DNA of 64,000 nucleotides from Paramecium pentaurelia (lineage: Eukaryota; Ciliophora; Oligohymenophorea; Peniculida; Parameciidae), in assembly GCA_905183005.1 (NCBI GenBank), contig CAJJDO010000088.1, positions 62,001-126,000 of the forward strand. Reading direction: 5' to 3'. The first letter of the stretch is position 1; every line of letters starts with the position of its first letter. Both the position numbers and the translations under genes were made by a program. Below, one piece after another: positions 25,939 to 36,855 of this stretch. The notes under the pieces are model-generated. The model saw only the letters and a program-made list of their open reading frames with translations, did no database searches and had not been told where the DNA came from.

Positions 25939-26948
25939 TCAAGGTTTTTATTCTAATACTGGGAAAGAAGGAGCAGCACAGATACCACAAGTATCACCTC
26001 CGGCAAGTCTAATGTGACCAGCTTCTCCCCAAGTTGCTCCCCATGAATTTCTAATTTTCCAAACTCCATCAGCTGAGACACCAACAACGACGACTCCGTG
26101 ATTTAAGTTTTTAGTACATTTGGAAAGGACACCACTTCCTATAAAATTAAATTTAAATAATTACTGTAGAATTACCAAGGATTGGCATCAACAGCAACAG
26201 CGACTACTCTATCTTAGATTGTTTCAGCTAATTCATTGCATGAATCAATATCATTGAATCCTACAACATGTTTGAATGATCTCTTAACTGAAGTCTTGCA
26301 GACTCCATCCTTAGCAGTATATGGATAATCTTTAGCTTCAGCTAAACCGTTATCAGCTACATATTCATAAGCAGAATCCATCCAACCACCGTTGCATCCT
26401 TAATTGTCATAAGGACCTGAACAGTCAACCAAATCTTATTCAGATAAGTCATATTTTCTGCTAAGTTCAATTAGAGCATTAATTTCAAGTGTTGCAACTG
26501 CAGCAAATGCCCAGCATGAACCACATGATCCTTAGTTCTTAATGGCAGGGTATTTAATTTAGGATCCATCGGTCCAATCTATTTCTGCACCTTTGTATTA
26601 AAAGTTATCATTGTCAGCATTAACCTTGGCTGTCTTTGGAACTCTTAGATTCAAATAAGTTGAAGCGAATTCTTATTAGCTCATATCAGCAAATTGATTC
26701 AATTCTAAAGTGTATGTTTTGTCTTCTGGACTTTCATTGAAAGCCCTGATGTAATTAAGGTTGTCTGTGAAAGCCTTGAATCTGTACATTTCATCTCTTT
26801 GGTTTGTATATCTCTTGTTATATTTAATCTTCCAATTTGTATAAAGATTTGCTGTATCAATTTCATCAGATACTTCCTAGGTGTTGTTCAAATAGAGGCT
26901 GGCTCCCAACAACATCATTAAACCGACTGCCAATAATGTTTTCTCCAT
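25939..26948 (-). CDS. Cathepsin L-like cysteine protease precursor
   Basis: A 327-residue papain-family zymogen; intron 26139-26164 (plus coordinates). An N-terminal signal peptide (MEKTLLAVGLMMLLGAS) is followed by an inhibitory propeptide with the WKIKYNKRYTNQRDEMYRF and ELNQFADMS blocks of the cathepsin L group. The mature enzyme begins near AEIDWTDGS. The active site is visible: Q in KNQGSCGSCWAF with the catalytic C, H in LNHGVVVVG, N in IRNSWG. A CNGGWMDSAYEY block completes the family. It acts in lysosomes or food vacuoles, or is secreted. Codon use is richer in C than in the neighbours, consistent with high expression. Confidence 0.95.
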
Positions 26949-28627
26949 TTTAAATATATATTAATTTAATTAAAACTATGAATAGTATAAATATTATTAA
27001 ACGATGACGTAATTATCACTTCCTTAATCATTTATATAAATTCAATTAAATAATAGATTATATTTTTATTATTTTCAATTTATTAAATTATTCTATTAAT
27101 CTCATTTATAATCATAATAATATTTATTTACAAAGGTTTATCTTATCTGCATAGCTTAACAAATAAACTCTATATTATTATTCTAGATAATTATAATTAT
27201 TCTTTATAATAAGATAATTTTTAAATTTATTAAATGAAGAATTAAAACCTATTTTATTTATGTTGATATCGATTATCTTCAATGAAGACAATAATTTTAT
27301 ATTTATAAAAAAATCATTTTTACAAAAATAAAGTTTTTTTTCAACAAGGATATAATTTCAATTTATATTTATTACAACAACTATTCTTGAGATTAGTATA
27401 ATGCTTATATTGCTCTTCTTAATATATCGGTTTAGTTTTGATTATTTTTAGAAAATGACCTTTAATGTAGTTTTTATACAATTAGAAAATAATTGAATAT
27501 TTAATAATTTATAAAAATTTATATATTCATCTATCTAATCAAGTCATTAATTATGAATCGATAAATATAAAAACTTTTTTTTTTATTGATTAATTGAAAA
27601 AATATAAAAATAACATTTATAAAACATAATAAAAATGCTGTCAGAAAGCACTCACTAATTTTTAATTATCCAAAAATTTCTCTTAAAATTTTTAGACTTA
27701 AACATAGCAAAATACTTTACACAAGAATAACTATAATAATCCAAAGAAAATATAGTTTTGAGAAACTTAAAAACAATAAAGTTTAACTTCCATCTAATAA
27801 ATTTATATTAAAATCATTTTTATCATGTCATTTTCTAATATTGCTCATATTTGAATAATATTTTTAAACCCTATTCCCTAAAATTGATTCCTAACTTTAA
27901 TATATATGTTACTAGAATGATTATTTTTAATCGAATAAGACTTTTAATCTAAAAAATAAAAGTACAAGTAGTAAATTAAGAAATTTAAAATTTATTAAAT
28001 AATTAATATAAAATATAACACTATTTTTAGCTTTTTATAATTGAATGGCTAATCCCATCTATTAACACTTGAAATCATTATTTCTAACAAATATTTAATT
28101 TTTAACTAAACACTAATATAATTATTATAAACTTATTTTAATTCTTAGATCATTTAAAATTTAAGAATAAATTTCTACCGAATTATAAAGTTTAGAACAC
28201 GAAAAAAGTGATAAAATAATTTCAAACTAAATTTGATACTAATGTTAAATATAAACATTTTAAAAATTTGCCTAAAACTGTGGCTGTATTCTTTTTCTTT
28301 ATAAGAGGGTTGAAATTTGGTCTTCAATGTTTTTACAATGAAAGTATTTGAAATCGTAGCTACAAATATTAACTAATATTATATTTAAGATCTAAAGATC
28401 GTCTTAACAGTACACTTTGGAGAAGGAAAGACTTCGAATTATTGAATAATATGGACGAGAAAAATTATAAGAATATCAGGGAAGGATTTTTTTGTTTTAG
28501 TAAACTAAATGGAATATATTTTGAAGTACGATATTGAGAACTTCTTTTGGTTTAATTGAGAATTATAATTTGGGTAGAACAACCCATATAAAAATATATG
28601 AATATAAAGTTCTTTTTTTAACTATTT
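26949..28627 (+). other. Long gene-poor interval
   Basis: About 1.7 kb with no confident gene. Upstream DNA of the protease lies at the left end. It contains a 145-codon frame (next entry). Around 28380-28560 two overlapping plus-strand frames have protein-like composition (for example LWRRKDFELLNNMDEKNYKN) but no start; these may be debris of a decayed gene. Confidence 0.4.
27635..28072 (+). other. Unsupported 145-codon open frame
   Basis: ATG at 27635 to TGA at 28070. The composition is I, L, N, Q, K and Y with no motif, the kind expected when A+T-rich DNA is read with a single stop codon. It could be a real small gene, but there is no intron, homologue or other support. Confidence 0.2.
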
Positions 28628-28843
28628 TCAGTTTGCTAAAGATTCTCTTCCCTCATTTGTTGGCTAAGAGCTAAGCATTGTTGCCTAATTTTATTTTTCA
28701 AACAATGGTAGTTTTGAAGCTGGACAATCAATTTGATTAAAGGGTAAATCAATTATATGCATTGAGGATGGTAAACTTGGTGGTGGACTATCAATTATAA
28801 TTAAGAAGGTAGCTCTTTTTGGTTTCGCTGTAGCACATCCCAT
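28628..28843 (-). CDS. Small possibly N-myristoylated protein
   Basis: A 71-residue frame starting MGCATAKPKRATF, a strong N-myristoylation plus palmitoylation context. Then comes a P/S-rich segment (IDSPPPSLPSS), and it stops at TGA 28628. The first eight residues resemble the MGCGSAKP start of the TPR gene 3 kb away, which suggests a shared membrane-targeting leader or a duplicated gene 5' end. Function is unknown. A further exon after an unrecognised intron cannot be excluded. Confidence 0.45.
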
Positions 28844-29090
28844 TTAATGTATAATAATAATTGAATTAATATCTATCCAAGCAAATGAAATATTACATTG
28901 TTTATAATCATATTTGATTTTTTGATAAAATATTATAAATTGTCTGTTAGAATTTACTTAAATGTCCTAATTGTTAAGACCTATATCTGCTTCATCACCT
29001 TCAAAAACAAGAAGTGCAATATCATCACACACTTAATCAAAGAGTCCTCATTATATTGAAATATAATAAGGTAATTTCTTAATTTTATAA

Positions 29091-30769
29091 ATGAGGTTCG
29101 ACACACTAAAAGTCATAGTAAAGTTTACGAAATTCTCATAATACGAGCAAATTTGAGAAGAGTATTGATTTGGATATGAAACTAAGTAATAGTTTTATTA
29201 ACCCTGAATTCGAGATTAAAAAATTAATGAACTTAGTTGAATTGCAATAACATGAAATAAATAATTGGAAGCGTCGTTTTGAATAATCAGAGGCACGAGT
29301 ATCTTATTAAACTAAAATTAGTGTATATCTTCAACTTCATCTAAAACAATAAAGGAATATGAAATCCATATAGATTAATTAACAAAAGAACTAAAAAACC
29401 ACATATTTATCAATAATGATTTAAGTAATGAATTGAAAGAGAAAGATAATCAAATAACAAAATCGAATAAATAATTAGATATCTATAAATAGCAGTTAAA
29501 TGATTATTAGTCTGAATTAAAGTATGTATAGAAAGAAAAAGCCAATTTGGATAAAGATACTTCGATACAATTCTATTAATAAGATTAGAGATAAAAATAA
29601 AATTTATAAGATATGTAATCGAAACATTTTTAGTAAATTTAAATTATGGATGATTAAGTCTAAAAATTACAAGAAGAATTAATAAGACATAATTAAGCAA
29701 TTGAATTTTAGAAATAAGAAATAATGTAATTAGATAAAATTATTAATGAAATGAAAGTTGGAGAAAAGACATTGATACAAACATTAGAAAATTATAAAAC
29801 TAGGTGTCAAGAATTATAGGATGAAAAAAAGAAGAAAATCAATAAGTAAATTTAACAATTCGATTAGAAAATAAAACAACAAGAAAAGGAATTTCTTGAA
29901 GAAAAGGAAAGTCTTATTCATGATATCAATAAAATGTAATATGAAATTGACATATTAAACTAATAAAGTTAAGAATCATAAAGTATTCTAATTTATTTAT
30001 TGTTTAAGATCTGATTTAAGAATTATAAAATGAAATTCAATCATAAATGGAATAGAATTGCTATGTTTAAGAGTAACATCAAAATAATTCAAAAGATTTA
30101 GAATTAAAATACAAAAAGATAAATTAAGATCTTAAGATTGAATATGAATAGTAAAAAAATAAATTATGCTAAGAAATTTCAAAATTAACTTCTTAATTGG
30201 ATATTACTTCATAATAATTTAATGAAAATTCCGAATTGAATCAAGAATTATAAATTACTTTTGATACTTTGAATAAGAATAATGAAAATAAATCTTAGTA
30301 AATAAGCAAATTTTAAATTGAATTAGAATAGCTATAATAATAGTATGAAAATGATATTACTGAACAAAACTAAGAAATTGAATAGTTAAATAGTTAAATT
30401 GAATAACTTACTGAATTATTTGAGTAAAGATCAAATGAAATTGATGATGCTAGATAATTTAGAGGAGAATTAACATTAAAAAATAATGAAAAAAATGTAA
30501 ATTATTTAATTTAATCATAGTTATTGATCTAAAGATTACAAAACGAGTTAGAATCTTAAAAGCAAAAATTATTTGAACTTCAAAAATAACATCAAATTTA
30601 AGGATAAGTAAAAGAGGAAATATGTAAATCACAGTTCGAATAAATGAAAAGACAGATGGAATCAGAAATTGAATTATTGGAAACATAAAATAAAACCATA
30701 TTGTATTAATTATAGATGAAATCAAGAGAATGTGAAGAGTGGAAGCAGTAGTATAGTAAAACTTTCTGA
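29091..30769 (+). CDS. Coiled-coil protein
   Basis: A 530-residue protein; introns 29096-29123, 29323-29354 and 29983-30008. The first exon is only five bases (ATGAG); splicing there joins the ATG to MSLRNSHNTSKFEKS and avoids an in-frame TGA. From about residue 70 to the end the chain is a long helix rich in E, K, Q, L and I with heptad spacing (for example ELQNEIQSQMEQN, KQMESEIELLETQ). No other domain is seen. Such proteins in ciliates are often cytoskeletal or basal-body components, but nothing here fixes the role. The 32-nt intron is the longest one I call in this gene. Confidence 0.75.
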
Positions 30770-30982
30770 TAGTTATTTTAAATTACTTATTAAATTTTAT
30801 TAAAATAATACTAATTTATTTTCTTAACTTTTTTTTAAATTACTAGAATTTAATAAGTTAATCAAATGCTAAACTAAAACGTTTAAATTTTGTTGAAAAA
30901 TTTCACTTCGAATAACATATAAATTAATATCTTAATGACATTTATTATGGATTAAAATAATATAATATTAATTATTTATAAT

Positions 30983-31838
30983 TCATTAATTAAAGCTTTC
31001 ATCTATTTTGATGCAAGTTTATTCTAATAATCTTAGAATACTTTCGTGAGACTTTTCTTTTTGTTACCTTTCAGCCTGAATTTCTGTCTGAATCTTCTAA
31101 TGTACCTCTTCAATCATAGAATATATTTTTTTCTCAGTTTCCTCTCTAACAGTCCTTTCTATAGACATCATTTCCTAAAACTTATTTAACTCTAGATCCA
31201 TTTATTCTATTAAATGAGCCTAGGAGTCAGATCTGATTATAATATGTTAAATACCTTGTTTATTGTTCATTTTCAATTGTATATCTTAGATCTTTTAATT
31301 AATTACTTACATCTCCAATTTATCTATTCAACTTATCATAATATATTGAATTATTTTTTTCAAGCATTCCATGAACTGTTTCAAATCTGTCTTCTATTTA
31401 TTTCAAGAGCTACATTTCTACTCTTCTCTTATTCTAATTTAATTTTATAAATAACTTTACATTTTTTTCATCATCTAATTATTTATTAATTAATTCCTCA
31501 AATTGTTATAGCTATTCTTAATAACGAACATTATGTTCTTTTCCAAATTTTTCATTATTAATTTGATCACTGAGTTTTAAAATTTATTCTTTTAGTACCT
31601 AGTGAATTATTGTACATTATACTTTAAATCTATCTTCATCCTTAATTTTATCATAATTTAATAGGCTATCAATTTTTTAGAGAGATGCATCAATAATTTC
31701 TTTTTTTTCAAATTTATCTCTATCTATTCCTGCTTTTAATTAAGTCCATTTATCTGCCAATGCTTACATTTTTTAGAATGATGGTGATTCTGATCTTACT
31801 TATGAATTGCTTATTATCTAAGATGTTGAAAACTTCAT
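30983..31838 (-). CDS. SF-assemblin-like striated-fibre protein
   Basis: A 268-residue helical protein; introns (plus coordinates) 31233-31254 and 31434-31460. A short S-rich head (MKFSTSQIISNSQVRSESPS) precedes a continuous segmented coiled coil. The C-terminal block FQEMMSIERTVREETEKKI, then IQTEIQAERQQKEKSHESI, has the E.R..RE and E...R..KE..ES pattern of SF-assemblins and giardins. These polymerise into the striated rootlets (kinetodesmal fibres in ciliates) attached to basal bodies. Length matches the family (about 250-300). The assignment is from pattern recognition, so another striated-rootlet coiled coil is the main alternative. Confidence 0.7.
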
Positions 31839-32283
31839 TTCTTCTAAATTTTTAAATTAAATTTTCCTTTTTATGGTTAGATTAATATTAAATAATCAAA
31901 ATATATATTTTAAATACAATCTCAAAAAAAAAAGTATTCTGCCTATTTCTACACTTTATTTTACTAATCTACATTAATTATAATAAGCATTAAAATTAAT
32001 AGAATTGTATTTTAAGCCATATTGTCTAGATAAATGAAAACCTAATTGATTTTCAATTTAATATTTATTTAATATCATTTTCTTAAAAACTAATACTCAA
32101 CTAATAAATTAAATTATTAAGATTCTTATTCACAATCTCTCTTTTTATTTATATTATAATGGAACTTCATTTTGCTCCTATTAAATTATATCTAATTTTT
32201 TAATAAGATAGCTATACTCAGTGATTATTTCCAAAAATGTATTATATTTTATTAAATCAATAATTTTTATTTTTTGAATTTGA
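31839..32283 (+). other. Gene-free interval
   Basis: About 445 A+T-rich bases between two divergent genes, presumably both promoters. Nothing recognisable. Confidence 0.5.
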
Positions 32284-33367
32284 ATGAATAAGGGTAAAAA
32301 CAATCATAGAAGAGCATAGTCTAATAATGATTTTCAATAAATAATAAGTTCTAAAATAACTGGAGTATCTGAGTAAAATTCTCATAAAAATTTACACAAA
32401 AACCAAAGCTTTGGTAATATGTTATTCCAAATTCCTGAATAGACTGATGTTGGCTCTTCAACAGAATAATCTCATCATTCTGAAAAGAAGAATTGTATAA
32501 ATGATTAATTATAATCATAAAAGAAGAACTATTCATAAGATCAAAAAGAAAATCTAATAAATTCCAATTCTTGCACAAATATCATCTCATCAATTTAATA
32601 CATGATTAAAAGTAGTCATCCAATAAAAGAAATAGCATAAAAAACATTAAATAATGATAGTTAAAGTAAAAAAAAGCATCTAAGTTTTACAAATGAATTG
32701 CAAAAGAAAAATAGCTAAATTCTCCATTAATCAAACAAAATAGATATCTCATCAAGTTTAACTCCAGAAAGAAAAAAAACTGATAATAACAATAGTAAAT
32801 AGAACAGTTATAAATATAAATCTGATTAATAATAAATCGATGGTCAAGAAAAATAAAAAATAGAATTATCAAATTTCTTATTGAACAATTTATTAAAAGT
32901 GGACTAAAAAAAGAAATCAAATGTTGAATAATAAGACTCTTTTAGAAGGATGGAATTTCAAATGAATAAGATTTAGAAGGATATTTCTAAAATAAAAAAA
33001 AGGCAGGATGAATTGGATGTGTTCAATAGAAATATATAAAATCAACTATTTGATTTTATTTCGGAAAGTAGAAAATATTAGGATGTAAATTTGAATTTAA
33101 GATTTAGTATGGATATTAATCTCTCTAAAAACTCGAATAATTGGAATAGATAACAAGAAGGAATGAAGAATCAATAAAAATACTTAAATAAAAACTATTC
33201 AATAATGAAATTCAGTAGGTTAGTACTACTAAAAATCATGAAAATAATATCAATTTTGGGTATAATAATTATGTTTATAATTTAGTAATATTTCTTCTTA
33301 TAAACAAGAACTTGATATACAAAAAAAAATATCTGATTTTAAGTATGTCAATAAATAATATAATTGA
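32284..33367 (+). CDS. Polar protein with C-terminal coiled coil
   Basis: A 344-residue protein; introns 33085-33107 and 33260-33285. The first 190 residues are S, N, K and Q-rich and probably disordered. From about residue 200 a helix begins (FQMNKIQKDISKIKKRQDEL) and after the first intron it continues as a heptad coil (SLQKLEQLEQITRRNEESI). Without splicing, the frame would end in a spurious hydrophobic tail; the spliced version keeps the coil and divides by three. No family recognised. Confidence 0.65.
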
Positions 33368-33499
33368 AACTTAATTCAATTTTGAATTTATAATTATAAT
33401 AATTATATTACAATTAAGTTATCTTTATTATATAATCCTTTCTATTTAATAAATCTATATTTTATAAAATCTTAATTAAAACCAGCAATAATATTTAAT

Positions 33500-34752
33500 T
33501 CATTTTTGAACTCTGCTTAAGAGAGTGTTTGATCTTAAATATTTGTTCTCTGAATCCTCAACAGATGTCTAAAATCTCCTATTCAAGTCATTAAAAAAAC
33601 TATGATCTCTTTTTCTCTCTCCATTGATTTCTTTACCTACAAATTAACTAGATTTGGTAGAATGAGTTTTATTGGTATCTTAAAGGATTTGCTTTTTCAA
33701 TATCATATATTCTTCTAATATATTTTTAAGCCATTTCCAACATTCTTTCAAACTATATAATTTAACTAAATTAATACCTTGGTTTAGCTTAAGCTTGACT
33801 CAAAGTACAATTCATCACCATATCAACTATACATTCAACGAATTTATTAATCTAATGTTAATCATATTGATTTAATTGAGGTGATTTTTCTCTCAAAACT
33901 ACAGACTTGTATTATTTACTAATGTTTTCTTTAGAATTCTTTCTAGATAATTAGACCTATCAAAAATTATGTTATAGAATTACATCATTTTATAATTTAT
34001 GAATATAAGATTCTTAGGATTGTATGTATTATTGTAGTTCATAAATTTTAGATTAATTTATTTATTCTTGTTCTTCATATTTTAATTTTTATTACTAAAA
34101 ATAAATTATTTTTAAATTACTTCATTTATTTATTCAGCTACTTTTTATTGATGTTGCTATTAAAATAACTTTTATTCATATTCAAATATTTTAGTTTTTA
34201 AAGTAGAATTTTCTTTCTCTAATTATCCAAGACTTTTCAAACTCTTATGATATTATTATTCTGATTAATTAATTTGCAATTCTAGATCTTCTATTTTTTA
34301 TAGATGTCTTTTTGATGCTGAATCTCTTTGCAATTAATTCATTGATTAATCTTCACTAATATTCAGATGAAATTTACATCATCATTTGCTAATTCAACTT
34401 CAATTTCTCATTCTATTCTTACAACCATACTTAATAGTGCTCTAATTCTTCTATTCTTTTATCCTTTTCTCTCAAGATTAATAATAATTATTTATTTTCT
34501 AGGCCTTATACATCGTCAATTTGAACTTGATTGCATTTTTTAATGAACACATTTCCTTGATCTTTCTTTGTCTCACAATAACTCTAAAGAGTTTAATAAT
34601 TAATATCATACTCCTTGATCATTTGAGAATTTACTATAACTACATAATACATCTTCATCCGTTGTTAATCTAATTTATTTATCCCATGAATATTAACTGA
34701 TAGACAAAAGCAGAGCCTAACTTAATTCTTGCTTCTCTGGAGTTTTTTGCAT
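33500..34752 (-). CDS. Coiled-coil protein
   Basis: A 374-residue protein; introns (plus coordinates) 33753-33777, 33957-33983, 34095-34120, 34356-34377 and 34670-34697. All five were needed to keep the frame, and the total divides by three. Two helical segments dominate: residues about 60-240 (LREKDKRIEELEHYQVWLQE, HLQKIEDLELQINQSEQQ) and a region at about 290-330 (FVECIVDMVMNC.., WKWLKNILEEYMILKKQI). The C-terminus is basic. I do not recognise the family. Intron density is the highest in the window after the TPR gene. Confidence 0.7.
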
Positions 34753-35005
34753 ACTTATAATATTTATATTTGAAAATTTAATAATTATTAACGTTTATCA
34801 TTTACTAAATCTATAGAGAATTTCATAAATCGATAATCTTGAGACTAATTAAGCCTTATTTTTTTTAAAGTCTTATTGAAAAACTTTTGAAAAATCATCA
34901 AATTTAGTTCATTAAATCTGAATTTAAAAAGTATTTGGAAAACAAATAGGTTATTTTTATTATTTTTAAATAATCTATTCTATTCTAGTTTTGCTTTTTT
35001 GATAA

Positions 35006-35262
35006 TCATAATTTATTTATAAAATCATCAAAATTACAATTTACTCTACTATCTCTTATAATCCCATTTAGATATACTGAATCCAAAATTTTTACATAAA
35101 TTTTTAGTTATTAACTTTATATCTCCTATTAGATTTCATATATTAAATTTATAATATTCTAAAAAATTGGTAGGATTGAGATTGAATTATAAATTTTTCC
35201 TAGTCTTCTTTAGATGCTTCTTAGAATTTTATTTAAAATAAATCATCAGTGATAAACATCAT
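35006..35262 (-). CDS. Short unrecognised protein, 5' end uncertain
   Basis: With one intron at 35055-35077 (plus coordinates) the frame runs from MMFITDDLFQIKFQEASKED to a tail CNFDDFINKL ending at TGA 35006, 77 residues. The frame is open further upstream (VKSYKADHFC...) and probably has another exon starting near 35360, but no normal-sized intron joins an ATG to it cleanly. An alternative frame through the middle also looks protein-like, so the model is provisional. Confidence 0.35.
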
Positions 35263-36855
35263 GCAAAAATGATCAGCCTTGTAAGACTTCACTTTTATGA
35301 TATTCTAATATTGACTTCATTGGGCCAATTTTTGAACACTTTCATTATTATTTATTGATATCATTCATTATTTCTATTATTTTGATTAAATTTTTATTAT
35401 TAAAATATAAGAAATGTTTATATAATTTGAATGATAAATTCTACCTTAATTATAACTTAATTCCACTCGACAGATATATTGATTGAAGCTATAAATTTAT
35501 GGGGGCACTTAATAAATGTGATTAATAAATACACTTGTTAATAAAGAATAATTCTATTCTGAATTTGATAATTCCTTATATCTTTCTTCTTTTTTTTTTA
35601 ATTTTCTGTGTCCTTCCTTAATTTATTTAGTTAGAATTGATAGGGTACCATTATGATTATGGTAAACATTTTTTATGTTAATCATAAGTTGCTTTCATAA
35701 ATAACATCAGAAAATAGAAATAATATTGTATAGAAATAGAATTACTCTAGATACAATATTTAGGTTAAATAAATATTATGTAAAGACAAAGAGAGTTAAA
35801 AGTAATCATAAAATTAATCATACGCATTTTGAATATGTAAATTTTGTATAAATATTTCATCAAATTGGGTGGTATCTAAATTTTCAAATGAAGAAATTTA
35901 GAATATTGAAATTGGATTACAAATTTCTCGTATAGAATAGTGTGATATATCCTCTAATTAATTTTAATATCTATGATCATAACATCTAATTTAGATAATG
36001 AAATTTTTAAAAAAGTACTGTTGAATTAATATCTGTTATAAATCAAAAAGCATTTGGTCTATAAATCGTAGAGATTATTTCACAAATCAGTTATTAAAAT
36101 AGTTTATTTTTATTTAAGGTTAAATAAAGTAGACTAGATTTATTTTCATAATTACATTTTATTGAAATTAATGATGCATCTGAAAACAACTATTGATATA
36201 TTTTTTTAATTGAAACAATTTCAGATCAAATATAATTTAGATATGGAATTAAATTATATTTAATATTTACTTTATAAAGGGAACTTTCCTTCCTTTTTTA
36301 TTTTCCTCAGTATTAAGAATTGTGTAAATTTTTTAATTCTGAATTCTTTGCGAACAGATTAATGATTATTTACAATAATATTTAGTAAAATAAAAATTAT
36401 CTAAACAAATTTCTCCCAGTTTTAATACAGTTTTCTTAATTTGATATCACAAAATGTTACTTCAAGATAAACAATCTTATCCAAAAATTGAATAATATTT
36501 AATTTTTGACTATGAATCCTATGTTTTGATGATTATTTGAGAGATATTTTTATCATTATTAATACTGTTTAATAAAGTTTCTCTCAATTTTTGGAAAAAA
36601 AGTAACAAATAAACTTTATGCTAAATTCTATATATAAAATTAACTTTAATTTTCTTACAGCATTTATATCTTATGTTTTTATATACTTTTTAACATATTT
36701 TTATTTTTATATTATTTTCCACATTAATAAATAATCTAATAAATTTATATAATATATGATAGAATTTAAAAAAAAACAAAAAATGATTTTAACTATAATG
36801 CTGAAATTTGGATATTTAAGTTTATAAAATCAATTTTTTCATCAATAATAATAAT
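35263..36855 (+). other. Long gene-poor interval upstream of GTPase copy 2
   Basis: About 1.6 kb. Apart from the possible first exon of the gene at its left end, I see no supported coding region. A frame near 35820-35995 (for example FRILKLDYKFLVQNSV) could be gene debris. No similarity to the corresponding flank of GTPase copy 1 is visible. Confidence 0.4.

Noticed and set aside
33230..33315. A C-terminal membrane anchor on the polar coiled-coil protein at 32284
   Set aside because: It appears only if two introns are left in; the spliced frame gives a coiled coil and divides by three.
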